Below, in pieces: positions 11,236 through 22,488 of a stretch of DNA of 63,325 nucleotides. Position 1 is the first letter of the stretch; each line of letters begins with the position of its first letter. Where the stretch lies: positions 1 to 63,325 of the forward strand of contig JADGKB010000083.1 of the NCBI GenBank assembly GCA_027604185.1, read 5' to 3'. A program made the translations under genes and the position numbers. Under the pieces are notes generated by a model. The model was not told where the DNA came from. It searched no databases and saw nothing but the letters and a program-made list of their open reading frames with translations. Source of the stretch: Boothiomyces macroporosus. Its lineage: Eukaryota > Chytridiomycota > Chytridiomycetes > Rhizophydiales > Terramycetaceae.

Positions 11236-11833
11236 GAAAAAATTTACACAATAGTATTTATTACATATAATTAGTGATTATCAGTTCTTCATGTCAGATT
11301 CCTCGGCTCTTGCCTTTAAATACTCCCCCTTCCTTCTGGTGTCTATCCTATCCTTTACTAAGCTGAATGTGAATGTTCCTAGCACTGCCGTTCCAGCCCT
11401 TTGATTAATTCAACTGTACCATCCTAAAAATACTTTTTGAATCGGAAGTAACTTTTTGAACATTGTTTTTTATCAAAGAATTTTTCCACTACAGACAACA
11501 AATATGACTCATACCTGCTACCAGATGGTCCACCCTGAGTGTCTATCATTATTTTATTGGAATAAAACTTTTCTCTGAAATTGCAGTTGAGCATTGCCAC
11601 TCACCCAACTTGAACTGATATGCATTGCATCATAGCAGCGAAATGAATCACTCGACTCGTCGTTGATCTAGCATTGCAGATTGACTCATCTCGTTGGTTG
11701 GATAGGAGACAAGTTCAACGCCACAATCTGAAACATGATTGGCCGGAAAATTTTGATTGGCTCTCGTGAATTCTTTTTTTCTTTTCATAAAAAGGTTGCC
11801 TTCAATTCCTCTTTACTTTTTTAAACCACAGAA
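11236..11833. promoter_or_regulatory. Divergent promoter region between ARG2 and eL19
   Basis: About 600 bp between two genes transcribed away from each other. It is AT-rich with pyrimidine runs near 11760-11830, just before the eL19 start. No ORF or RNA gene is recognisable. Confidence 0.5.
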
Positions 11834-12595
11834 ATGTAACTCAGCTTTTAACGACAGGGCAAACCTTTCAACCCAAAAACGTCTTGCCGCAGCAGTATTG
11901 AAATGTGGAAAACGTAAGGTCTGGTTAGACCCTAACGAAATTACTGAAATCTCCAATGCAAACTCTCGTATTTACACCTTTAACCTCAGGCAAAAACATT
12001 CGCAAACTTGCAAAGGACGGTCTTATCATCAGAAAGCCAGAAGCTTCCCAATCCCGTTTCAGAGTTCGTGAAATGGCTGCTGCCAAGCGCCTTGGACGTC
12101 ACACCGGTACTGGTAAACGCCGTGGTACTGCAGATGCCCGTATGCCAACTCAAGTTTTGTGGATGCGCCGTATGCGTGTTCTCCGTCGTTTATTGAGAAA
12201 GTACCGTGAATCAGGAAAAATCGATAAGCACTTGTACGTATTTAAAATTGCAGATTGAATCATGGAAATTCGAAAAGGATGGATGTGCACCAATTGCAAT
12301 TTATTTGACATTCAGTTTCTAACAGCTAGGTATCACGAACTTTATATGAAATCTAAGGGTAACGTCTTCAAAAACAAGAGAGTTCTTATGGAATACATTC
12401 ACAAGGCAAAGGCTGAACAAGCCCGTGCTAAACTTTTGGCGTAATTTGTCTATTAACAATAGTGACCAAGCTGAAGCTCACCGTGCCAAGAACCGTGCTA
12501 CCCGTGAACGTCGTGCTGTTAGAATCGCTGCTAAGCGTGATGCTTTACTCGGCATTGAAACCCCAGCTGCTGAACCTGTTAAGGCCCAAAAGTAA
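11834..12595 (+). CDS. RPL19: 60S ribosomal protein eL19
   Basis: Five exons give 199 aa that match eL19 throughout: [104 protein letters not shown]. Introns: 22 nt (11836-11857), 22 nt (11968-11989), 96 nt (12234-12329) and 22 nt (12441-12462). The first intron splits the start codon: exon 1 contributes only A and T (11834-11835) and exon 2 supplies G (11858), so ATG exists only in spliced mRNA. The third intron is the only long one found in the window. Start chosen because [10 protein letters not shown] matches the family N-terminus exactly. Confidence 0.97.
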
Positions 12596-12700
12596 AGTTT
12601 CTCTCGACTGTAATATTTTATGGATTTCAATAAAGCACTGGATCAATATAACAGATTTATGCAAAACAATTTTGGTTTCTAGTTTCATTTTTTACGCGTA

Positions 12701-13654
12701 ATGTCTTCAGCAAAACTTGGCAAGGACAAGAGGTAGAATACAACTAAATTTTGAAAAACTCTGGTCTCAAGCCCAAACCTAGACGAAAAGAGACCGCATC
12801 CTAGGAGAGTTGACACAACTAAAAAGCGCGATGAAGATAACATGCTTTGGTTTTACTTGACGAGCGAAATCTTGGAGGATTTGGACAGGTTGCAAGACCC
12901 AGGAGCAGAAATATTGTACTTGTCGCTCATTTAGATATTTTTCAGAGATATTTGATTTGCAGAGTTTCAAAGAAGATATACAGCTGGGTGTAAAGCTGTC
13001 AACTTTACATTCCGTCTATGCTCACGGAAAAGCCCATGGCTTCACAAAAGAACAAATCAGCTTATTCTTTACAATTCAAAAATTTACGCTTGATAAATGG
13101 ATTGAAACAGGGTTTAAGGATGAGAAAAAATGTCTTGAGGATTATCAAAACTTGGTGTTTAAGCAATTCAGGGCGGATATGGAAAATAATCACGAATCAG
13201 GCTTGACTTTTGATTCATGCAAAGTTATACTAGAATACGGAATCTTGACGTTAAACTTTGCTAATTTAGGTTGATTCAACATTTTCATGTAATCAAATAC
13301 CTTTTCACTGTGGAGCAACAAATTGAGCAAAAATTAAAATCACGATGGCTTGAATTGCCGCCATATTATCCGCCATTGAGTGAGGCAAGAACTGCCGAAA
13401 GCGTTGCGGAGGAAGAAAGGCTGGCGCAACTTGAGCGAGAAAAGGAGGATACATTCAATTCAAATCTCGGTAGGCTATTTCTTAGATTAGATATATTCGA
13501 GGCCTTAGATCCCGTTGAAATCAAAGAAATTGCTTATCAGACTGTAACAGGACTGGTGGATACTATCCAAGAAGAATGTGAAAAGCTACTCTCCGAGCAA
13601 CGACAAAAGACACTTGAAAGGAACGCAAAGTTTCCAAAAGAATTTGCTCAGTAA
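12701..13654 (+). CDS. CFAP119: CFAP119-like (CCDC189) ciliary protein
   Basis: Four exons give 297 aa. The core, AEILYFSEIFDLQSFKEDIQLG...GFTKEQISLFF followed by HFHVIKYLFT, matches my recollection of the CFAP119/CCDC189 family of axonemal proteins; the C-terminus is a charged coiled coil ending KFPKEFAQ. The last two introns are 19 and 20 nt with AG ends. The first (12733-12753) is 21 nt and ends TTTG; it gives DKRKTLVSSPNLDEKRP. An alternative 39-nt intron ending in AG is also in frame and would give 291 aa. It is convergent with SPAG6, another flagellar gene, 95 bp away. The assignment rests on motif resemblance rather than a computed alignment. Confidence 0.75.
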
Positions 13655-13749
13655 TGTTAATAAATTATTGAAAACAATTTATTCTCTTACGCAGTAATAT
13701 TTCACATTTTCTCAAGCAGGGATACTCTGGGAGATTGGTTTTTGACCTT

Positions 13750-15477
13750 CTATTGACTGGGAATTATTCGCGATGGAAGGTTTTTGTTTTCCAGAGTTGA
13801 AATCCTGCATTCTACCGTATTCATCAATCTAATATTAGGATAAAGTACCTTCTCCAACAATGTAGCAGAATATCCTGGAGAAAAGTATCTCACAATTTCT
13901 TCTGGATAGCATTCATTGATGGTACGGATGGCTTCACCTAGTTTTGTTCCTGTAAGAGCATTGTTTTCACTGTATGTTGCAGCAATATCCTGAACCCGTT
14001 GTAATCCCCCACAAGTTACAAAAGCTCTTCTAGCGACAACATCGTGAGGCAGAATCTTTGCAAATTGGGCCACTACATATTTCAAAATAGCTGCAGGGGT
14101 AGAGGTTTGTAGAAGTGGTTCCAAAGCTTCCATTTGAAGAGTTTTTTCAAGGACGCACTTGATTGCTCTCTTTGTTTTAGTCTTCAAATCAGCGCCTGCT
14201 TCTTCACTATCATCTGTAGTAGTTGATAAAACATTCAATAGTTTTGGAAGCACAGAGTTGTCTGCAAGGGTTTTTGCGTGATCTGGTGAGTGTCTTCCAA
14301 TTTGGCCCAGAGCCCATGCGCAAGCAGCCTAAGTCTAAGTAAGGATTACCTTGATATGCTCTTCGGTTTCAACTTCTAGGGCTTTTGCTAAAGGTGGAAC
14401 TCCTTTTGCTACAATAACAGACAGAGCCAGAGTTTCAGAGAATGCAGCAATGTAGCCCAAGGTCATTACACCAGGAAGACGTGCAGATCCGGTAGATTCA
14501 TTTACATAATCCACAACAGCAGCTACACCTCCAGAGTTGACAATAAGTTGGGCAAGTTCTGGAGTGTGTTTGGCAATTTCGCAAATTAAAGTAGCAGCAT
14601 TCTTTCTGACATACGTGTCTTCATCTTTCAAGCAAGTCAATACATTTGGGAAAATGTCTCCATCAACCACTGTTTCTGCAAGATCAATAGTATGCTTTGC
14701 GATTTGAGAAAGGGCAGAACACACTTGTCTTCTAAGCTTGGCATCTGGGTTTGATAGCAATGGAGCGATAAACGAAATTGTGTTTGCATCTACAACTGAT
14801 TGGGCAAGCTGCGGTTAAAGTAGAATACCTCTGGAGAGTGCTTGGACACATCGCTCAAAGCTGATGCCGCAATTCTTCTAAGGGACAACTCTGGTTCCTG
14901 TACACACAAGACAAGTAATGGGATGGCTCCAGCATCTACAACTGCCTGAGACAAATCACCGTTATGTCTTGCAATGTAACCTAAAGCCCAAGATGCAGAT
15001 TCCTTGACACCAGGATCAAATTCTTCCAAGCAACTTACAAGAGCAGTCAAAGCGCCGGAATCAACGACTGCTTGAGACAATTCGGCAGAGTGCTTCGCAA
15101 CCGCTCGCAATACAAATGCGGCTGCTTTCTTGTAAAATCGCTAAAATCTTAATCAATACATACAATACGTTTTGTTCGCTCAGTGAAAAGACTAGCTGTG
15201 GCAGTATATCCGACTCTACCACAGCTTCAGCCAATTCCTCGTTATAGTTTGCTAATCTTCCTAACGCTAGTGCTGCAGCTTGTTGAATTGCTGGAACAGT
15301 GTCTAGTAAAAGCGGTCGCAAGAGTAGTAGTACTCCAGCGGATTGAAGAGCTTCAATGTTACTTTCGCGCGAAGCCAAATCTGCAATGGTTTGAACAAAG
15401 AGTAAGCGTTCTTTCTGGTACTTTTCGAATACCGACATTACAACTCTAGTGCTGGACACTGTAGGATTAGTCGCCAT
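13750..15477 (-). CDS. SPAG6: Sperm-associated antigen 6 / PF16, axoneme central pair
   Basis: Four exons give 552 aa made almost wholly of armadillo repeats. Diagnostic blocks include FEKYQKERLLFVQTIADLA, NRFYKKAAAFVLRAVAKHS, DPGVKESASWALGYIARHN, LSNPDAKLRRQ, and NECYPEEIVRYFSPGYS near the end. SPAG6/PF16 stabilises the C1 microtubule of the central pair, so a 9+2 motile flagellum is implied. Introns are 28 nt (the second longest in the window), 20 and 21 nt. The C-terminus extends about 40 residues beyond the human protein with no clear domain. The gene is convergent with the CFAP119-like gene, so two axonemal genes are adjacent. Confidence 0.96.
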
Positions 15478-15585
15478 TTTGCTGAGGAAAGTTAAAATTC
15501 AGAGAGACGTCATTCTTTAAATCACGCGTTTTGATTGACATTGTTAGATAACACTATTGTCGATGATGAATTAAAAAAGTAAGAT

Positions 15586-18500
15586 TTATTGCTCCAGCGC
15601 CGCTGCAAAGTAGGAATCCAGGTCCTTCTTTGTAAAATCAAGTCTTATAGCTAATTCTGGATAACACTTGGTAATCAAGTCTTCGTATTTCTTTACTTGG
15701 TTTCCGCAATCGATTTGAATTTGCGCCCATACAACCTGCAATAGACTGGCGTTATCAGAATAGTGCTTTTCGACTTTCTTGTACAGAACTTCAAGACTTT
15801 TTTTCAACTACTGTAAGAGATAAAGTACCTCTTTTCCAGGATATTTCTTGATAACATCCTTGAGGGCGGATTTGCTGTATTGCACATGATAGGCAACTTC
15901 ATCTGGAGGTCCTGTTTTTAAAAGACCTTCCACTCCCTCAAAGAATTCCTGAGATTAATGACATCCATACCAGTAGCTTCCCTAGCGGTTTCCTAATGAC
16001 AACTTTGCAGTAGGCTTCCAAATTTACATCATATAATATTTTGGCTTGCTTTGCAAAGGAATCCAAACTAGGGATCCTTCTAGTTTTAAGCTCAGAGTAT
16101 AGGTGGTGCATATTTTCAACTGATAGAATGTGCATGTTCAAGAATTCTTTTTCATCACTAGCATTTTTAGAATCAGCTCCTGCTTGTTGAGCCTCGGCTT
16201 CAAAAGTCTCGAATATGCATTTCAATATTTTGGCGTATGCCTTATCAATTTGTTTTCGAGCGGTGCCGTCCCAATTCGATAGCATCTTCTCCATTCTATC
16301 TACAAAATACTACAATTAGATATCCAAAGTACTGGAACAGTTTTGATAAACGGCAAGATACCACTCCTCTTTTTTGAGGCAACTCTTGATTCCTCAATCG
16401 CTTTCAATTGATCCGCCTATGTTTAGCAATATTTACCACAAACTTTTCAAATAATATGTTCACTTTGCGCGAAAGCGAATCAAGCAAGTTTAAAATATAC
16501 GTATGGCAAGTATTTTGATTCTCTCGGAGGTGATATTCAATATTGACCATCATACCAACAGAGTATGATTGATCGTGCTTCAATCCCGCGTCAATGTTGG
16601 CCATAACCAAATCTCTTACTTCCTGGAATACGATATCAAGCAATTCACTATTTTTAGCCAAGCTTACATTATCCTCTTTTCTGCTTTGGGATCTTTAAAC
16701 GTTTGGCGAGGCTGAGACAAGCCTGACTGCCATTTTTGTAGTGACTCTGCTTCATCTTCAGTAGCTTGGTCATCGGGAGCCGCCCCTGTCGCTGGAGAAG
16801 ACGAAAGTATTGCTACATTCTTTACAATTCCGAAAAAGTCCATCAAAAAGTTTTGCTCTCTAATCATAATGTTGGTGAGTTTTAACAAAGCATGGCCTAG
16901 TGCTTCATCTGGACTCATTCTGTCGTCATCAAGCCCAGTGGCCCCACTAGCAATGGAGTCAGAGCGCTTTAGCCCTCTCTTTGCATCAGGCTCGCTTTCA
17001 TCGTCGTCATCTTCTTCCTTAAACCCATTTCCTTTCTTGACTTTTTTGATTCTCCAGTTTTCAAACTTTTGCTTTATTCCCCCTGTTCCTTTATCGCTGA
17101 TACCAACCGCACTTTTCAAAACGTTGGTTGCAGCAGAAGACACAGATACGTGACCGATAAACACTAGATAAGCAAGCAATTACAAAAGTCCAACTCTTCC
17201 TGCCCAGTCCTCTTCGACAAGTGTTGTGTTTTTATTGCTTCGAGAAACTCTCCGATTTCCTTTCTGTAAGCCCTAGCAACTTCTTTAACATAGCTCTACC
17301 ATTACAACGAGTTACCATCTGTAAATCATAGTGCTTTCGAGCATCAATCTCTTTTACCCAAGTTAGAATCTTTTTGAATTTGAATAACTTTGCTTCCAAG
17401 TTTTCATGCCCATGCAGTTTGAGATTCTGTCGATGTGCGGCCCTTGCTTTGTCTTGAAGATAAATTTCAGCCAAAATTTAAGAATGATGTACCTGTGCGG
17501 CAAATAATTGAGTAAGAAAGTCGCAAATCCTCCCTGTAAATTGATTTGCATGTCCTTGTAAAAACGAGACTCTTTCGTGTGTAGCATCCATCTCACCATA
17601 ATCTGTCATTAGGTAATATAACCATCGTTTCTGGACCTAATAATATTCATGACTTTTTCGATCGCAGTTTCGCACTCTCTTATTCCATCAGCAGAATCAA
17701 GTGGTTCATTTTGTAACACCTCCAATAGATATCCGGGAACTTTAAGGCTGCTAATAAACGAATCTAGTTCTTGCAAGAGAGCTTTTTGATTGCTGGCAGT
17801 CTGCTGCATTCCTTTGTTTTGTGCTTCGATCTGATGTACATCGTTTCCCATTTTCTGTATTAATCGCGGATACCTCTAGCAGTCCGGTGTAGTAAGAGAG
17901 CCAGTTTTCTATTTGAGTCAACCCCTGCAGAGTGGTATCTATTTGGCTAACAACTTTATTTGCTTGTTCTTCACTTTGTATAATGTCATGTACGTTTGCC
18001 TCTATGAAAAAACAATTACTGCTTCCAAAGCTTGCAGCTCTGTTACTAATTTTGCCTCTAATGCTGCCGCATCTCCTTTGGCATTCCAATTGAAATCCGA
18101 AAGGATTACATCCAAGTCAACATGAGGCAATTCAATTTCAAATTGGGCATCCAAGTCATCTATAATTTCGTCTTCCAATTCTTCCATGTACTCTCCCTTT
18201 TCTTCAGTCGCGTCTCCTTGAGCATCAATTGCTGCGTTTTGTTCATTCACAATTGTCATTTGTTCCTGAATCAACTCCTCATCAAAATTGACTAGTTTCA
18301 TTTGAGCCTTTTTCGCATTGTACTTTTCAGACAGCTAAGTTAGCCACATTTACCTTGATTAAAGTATATATCAGTTCTACTTTTTTGCCCATAGAGTTGA
18401 ATAGCCAAGTGTAGGGCTTTCCTATTTGAATCGTAATCTGGCATTCGTTCTGCTTTAGTAATATCTTACACTGCCGAATTCAACCGATTTGACATCATCC

Positions 18501-18830
18501 AAATTCCAAGATTTAATAATACTGAAACTGTTTGTTCCAGTTTGTTTAACTTTGGTCAATCGCACTTTGGTTCCCTTTTTTACTATATTAGGGAAATGTA
18601 CTGGAAATGCAGATAATCCTAACTTTGCCACGTCCTTTTCCCTCTTCTTCATCGTCATCTTCAGCTTGAAAGGTCTTGAACATATCCAACATGCGATTAA
18701 CATCCTTTTCCTTTCCACCTTCTATTACTCTGGCAGAGTATAGTAAGCGCTCTGCATCAGAGTCTGATTTCGATGGAAAGAGGTTTGCTGTTAGCTGCTG
18801 TCGAAGTTGTCTGTCCTGCGCTCTAGACAT
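15586..18830 (-). CDS. SEC3: Exocyst complex subunit Sec3 (EXOC1)
   Basis: Fifteen exons give 987 aa, the most fragmented gene here. The N-terminus (MSRAQDRQLRQQL..., then KKGTKVRLTKVKQTGTNSFS) corresponds to the PH-like PI(4,5)P2-binding domain. It is followed by an acidic coiled region and the Sec3-C domain: ANVHDIIQSEEQANKVVSQI, IENWLSYYTGLLE, DVHQIEAQNKGMQQTASNQK. Sec3 marks sites of vesicle tethering at the plasma membrane. Introns are 17-23 nt. One is only 17 nt (17283-17299). Another (17472-17492, 21 nt) ends TTTG; no nearby AG restores the frame, and the first in-frame AG would enlarge the intron to 66 nt and remove 15 residues. The summed exon length is an exact multiple of three. 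Confidence 0.93.
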
Positions 18831-19027
18831 GTCGCGTTTAATGAAAACATTTTACTCTAGTACATAGCGATAATAACCATCCTGTGCCTGGATCTATAAG
18901 ACATTTTTTTGAATTTCAAAAGTATGAAGCGGTCCATACTAGTTGCACACATAAAGTCCCGCATATGGATTCTACAAGTTGTGACAGTTATTTTATCCTC
19001 GTTTTTTGACTGAATTTTTCCATTTCA

Positions 19028-19864
19028 ATGACAAGACATTCCAAAAACAACACTGCTCTAGGATTCTTTACAAATGCAGAGAGGAGCAAATTAACATATG
19101 GAACACAATCGCAAAGGCTGGGAAGAGACTCTATGCGCCCGATCGACAGTTGTGTGTTGTGTCTGCAAACAGCCAGAAATCCTGTATGTTGCGTCAAAGG
19201 ACACTTGTACTGCAAAGAGTGTGTGGTAGAAAATATTATCACTCAGAAAAAAGAGATAGAAAGAGAAGAAAAGGCAGTTTTAATCCATAATCAAACTGTA
19301 GAAGTAATTCCAGTTAACATAGACAGAAGAAGAACGAAAGGCACGGTTAGAACATGAACGCAAAGTCCAAGAATTCATTTCACAGGAAACGCAAGTCAAA
19401 TCTACACTTGAAACGGGAAAGAAAGAGCGAGAACTGAAATCCTTTTGGATACCTCAGTTACAGCCAGAAGCTAATCCGGAACTAGCCAAAGTATCAAAAT
19501 CTACACCGCAGTGCGTTGCAGGAAAGGCTGCGCACAACTTGTCTCTAAAAAAACTTATAACTGTCAAATTCACTGAAAAGGGTGAAGGTGATGAAATGCA
19601 AAAAATATGCCCAGTGTGTGTGAAATCAGTCAAACTAGGAATGGAAATGTCAGGTAACCAAGCTTTAAAGTAGTCATCAAACCTTGCGGACATGTCTTGT
19701 GCAACAAATGTATTGACCAATTCATCAAAAAAACGGCAAAATGTCCTACTTGTGATACAAAGTGCAAGGAAAAGGACGTGCTGCAGATAGCAAGCGAAGG
19801 CACTGGATTCTCTAGCGCTGGGCACATTGATGCAAAGAAAGTAACGCCTGCATTTACACTCTAA
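19028..19864 (+). CDS. NOSIP: NOSIP-type U-box ubiquitin ligase
   Basis: Three exons give 266 aa. The N-terminus MTRHSKNNTALGFFTNAERSK and the following CVLCLQTARNPVCCVKGHLYC (U-box-like) are typical of nitric-oxide-synthase-interacting protein, a nuclear ubiquitin ligase found with the spliceosome. The coiled linker ends in FWIPQL, matching the family WIPE(L) block. A second C-rich module, CPVCVK...PCGHVLCNKCI...CPTC, is a full RING-like set. Introns are 19 nt and 17 nt (19654-19670), the latter among the shortest in the window. Confidence 0.93.
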
Positions 19865-19876
19865 TACAAAATAGTT

Positions 19877-20363
19877 TTAATTTATTGATTTTTCCATGCT
19901 CTCTACTAATTTTCCGTGTAGATAGTCTGTCAATTGAAACATCCCATGGCTGGATACCAAGCGGTGGGTAGGCATGATTTCAAAAGTGCTCTTGTCAATC
20001 TTTCCATCTTTAATCAACACTGACCCAAAAATATCTTCAGGATCGTTCACTCTTCCAAAAATAGCTCCAACACGTAAATCGTTAATATTCAAGTATCCGC
20101 TCTTTTGATTCAACGCAAGCGCCTTAGTGTACTCGCACTGATCCAGATTTTCTTTAATTGTACTGTAGAGCAATTCTAAATTAGAAATTCTTACTGCTGA
20201 ATTTCGAGTTTTCTTTGAAATCTTTCAATGATTCATTCTCGGCTGTCCCTATTGTGATTTGGGAAGGTTTGAATGATTGCGGTTTGACGAATGAAACCAA
20301 GAATTTGTTTCCAGTAGGGTAAAAATACAAGCCCTTTGGATAGTTTGATTTCAAAAACTGCAT
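19877..20363 (-). CDS. Conserved-looking small protein, possibly Abitram-like
   Basis: Two exons with a 19-nt intron give 155 aa. The sequence starts MQFLKSNYPKGLYFYPTGNK and ends SSHGMFQLTDYLHGKLVES. The last block and the FYPTGNK block faintly resemble the Abitram/Simiate (FAM206A) family, whose members share a late G-x-L-x-E block, but I cannot make a firm match. It lies 13 bp from the NOSIP stop (convergent) and 29 bp downstream of the first Ndt80-like gene on the same strand. The tight fit and intact splicing support a real gene; the function is unknown. Confidence 0.55.
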
Positions 20364-20391
20364 TCGGAAAATTGAAAGAAAAATTAAATAT

Positions 20392-21351
20392 TTATAGTAG
20401 TAATTGTGGTAATGGAAGAGAGTCCTTATTCTCCTCAAACAGCAAATCAAAGTCAGACATTGGAGCGTAGGTAGATGAAGGCGAGGTCCAAGAATCAAGT
20501 GTCAAGGTTGACTGAGCAGTGCTGAATGGATCAACAACAAGCATGTCATACGGAGAGAGTAGTCCGGGATATAATGTTGGAGAATTCTGCAATGTGTTTG
20601 GAGACCCAAAAAAACTTTCAGGCGACTTTATCGTATCAGGGACATCTCTTTCCATAGATAGTGCGACAGCAATACGATCTACAATTGCAAATTCTTGGGG
20701 GTCCTTCACCTTGTAGATTTTTTTCGGTTGTTTGGCTTTGCCATCAGGACCGACTTTAGAGTAATATTTTGGTGACATACCACGAATCAAAAATGGTTCC
20801 GATATACTGATCGCCACCAATTCTTCTTCGCCGCTATCCAGCACAGCAAGCAATTTCACTGCAAACTCGATATACTTTTTGGCTCCTTTGCTGCCAGATG
20901 GAGTAGAAGATTGGAATTGCATTCTTCTAAAGCTGACATCTTTTACCTCACCAGAAGCGTGCGCATTGATATCAACTTTAGTCATAAGGTGATCATCCTC
21001 GAGTCTTTCTCTGGCAGTGTTGAAAAACGAGATCAGTATCGGGTCTCTTTCAGAGGAAGCTTCGATTTCCAGCTTGAACTTATTGACTAAATACCGCTGC
21101 CCATTCAGCGCAATGCTATATACAGAATATTGGAAATCAGAATGAAAAGTGACAGACGTAGTCACAGAAAAGTAGTTGCGGCGATAGCATATAATATCAG
21201 AACCTTCTTTGGAGAACCCTTGATCGAACGATGGATTGATGGTTACTTCACTATGGTTAATAAAATCGTACATTTGCTTTCCATCTGCAAAAACAGGCAA
21301 GAAATCCGTGGTAAAAAATGTTGGATTGTAAGTGCTAAGGTTTTTCTTCAT
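20392..21351 (-). CDS. Ndt80/PhoG-like DNA-binding transcription factor 1
   Basis: Single exon, 319 aa. The N-terminal ~215 residues form an Ndt80/PhoG-fold domain: DQGFSKEGSDIICYRRNYFSVTTSV, RRMQFQSSTPSGSKGAKKYIEF, SISEPFLIRGMSPKYY. The family includes yeast Ndt80, Aspergillus XprG/PhoG and animal MYRF, which bind DNA through an s-type Ig fold. The remaining ~100 residues are Ser/Pro/Asp-rich (SPESFFGSPNTLQNSPT), like an activation region. A paralogue with a diverged C-terminus lies about 1.1 kb away in the same direction. Targets are unknown; in other fungi this family controls meiosis or nutrient-stress responses. Confidence 0.9.
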   Translation of the reverse strand: MKKNLSTYNPTFFTTDFLPVFADGKQMYDFINHSEVTINPSFDQGFSKEGSDIICYRRNYFSVTTSVTFHSDFQYSVYSIALNGQRYLVNKFKLEIEASSERDPILISFFNTARERLEDDHLMTKVDINAHASGEVKDVSFRRMQFQSSTPSGSKGAKKYIEFAVKLLAVLDSGEEELVAISISEPFLIRGMSPKYYSKVGPDGKAKQPKKIYKVKDPQEFAIVDRIAVALSMERDVPDTIKSPESFFGSPNTLQNSPTLYPGLLSPYDMLVVDPFSTAQSTLTLDSWTSPSSTYAPMSDFDLLFEENKDSLPLPQLLL

Positions 21352-22488
21352 TGGAAAGCATAACCATGGTAGGCTATTTAAACAAAAAGCACTTCCATTA
21401 TAGGCATTCCCCGGAAATCCTTGAAAAAGTTTGTGTTTTTTGAGGGGGTACCCTAACTTAAAAGCAGTTAGTGTGGCTAAAGTCGGTTAGTGGTACAAAA
21501 TTCCTTTCAATCTACAAGCCCAAGAAAGTATTTGGAAAACTCTTATAGTAGAATAGATATATTGGTAGTAATTGTTTCCAAGTATTTTCATTAGTATTGA
21601 TCAAAGATTGGAGATTTTACCAACCTGCGGCTTTTGTGTAACAACGCGGCTATTTCCTAAACAGGAGTACAATTGACGTTCGGTAATTTTAACGGATCAC
21701 ACCAGCGAAAAAAAATATAAATGATGATGAGCGAAAGCAATTGAATAATCTCACTTTTGAAATCCGATATTATGGGTATTTTGCCGCAACCAATTGCAGG
21801 AACATGTAAAAGTAATGCTTGTGATTAGTTTAGATGGCTGTATTCCTTTGGCTGTGCTTTTTCGAAATTCTTTCAAACCTTTGGGTTGTACAGGTGTGAG
21901 TCAGTGCGCTCGACACTGTCTGCAATCATCATCACAATTAGCCCCCCAAAATTGATGAGTCCCTAGAAGGATCGAAAACCGAAATCTAAATATTCAGCTT
22001 TGCTTCTCGTCGTCCCCAGGCGCAGTTGCCATAAACTATAGCATTGACCCCGGAAAATCTCCTTGTTTCCATAGCAAGTCAGTGATCAACACTTTCTTAT
22101 TATCCTTGGTCGGTAAATGTCCAGTTTGTGATTTTAAAAGCACAGTGATCCAAACATACAAACGGCAACGTACAACAAAGATCTTAAGATGAATTGGGAG
22201 ACTTGTAAACCAGAATTATAACTATAATTCGGAATGGAGATTAACGTGCACTAAACAATCAAACCATCTCCAATTAAAGCAGCCAATGCCATTCACAGAG
22301 ATTAAACTTGACGGTAGTTGCATAAAGTAATTCAGCATTATCACTTTTAATAGTAGCACTGAGGCTCATCCTATAGACCGTAATTGCGCCCCATTGATTA
22401 CAACCGTGGTACAAGAAACACAATGATGTACCACGTATCACTAACCTATGACTCACATCATTCACAATAGCTAGCTAAATCCAACAAA
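21352..22488. promoter_or_regulatory. Long intergenic region between the two Ndt80-like genes
   Basis: At about 1.1 kb this is among the longest gaps in a very compact window. It is upstream of the first Ndt80-like gene and so probably holds an extended promoter. No ORF matches a family. Small inverted motifs occur, but none repeats often enough for me to call an operator. Confidence 0.4.

Noticed and set aside
12234..12329. Possible snoRNA inside the 96-nt eL19 intron
   Set aside because: No good C (RTGATGA) and D (CTGA) pair and no H/ACA hairpin layout could be seen.
15138..15138. The 28-nt SPAG6 intron as a shorter 21-nt intron
   Set aside because: The 21-nt alternative keeps the wrong frame; only the 28-nt version yields NRFYKKAAAFVLRAVAKH.
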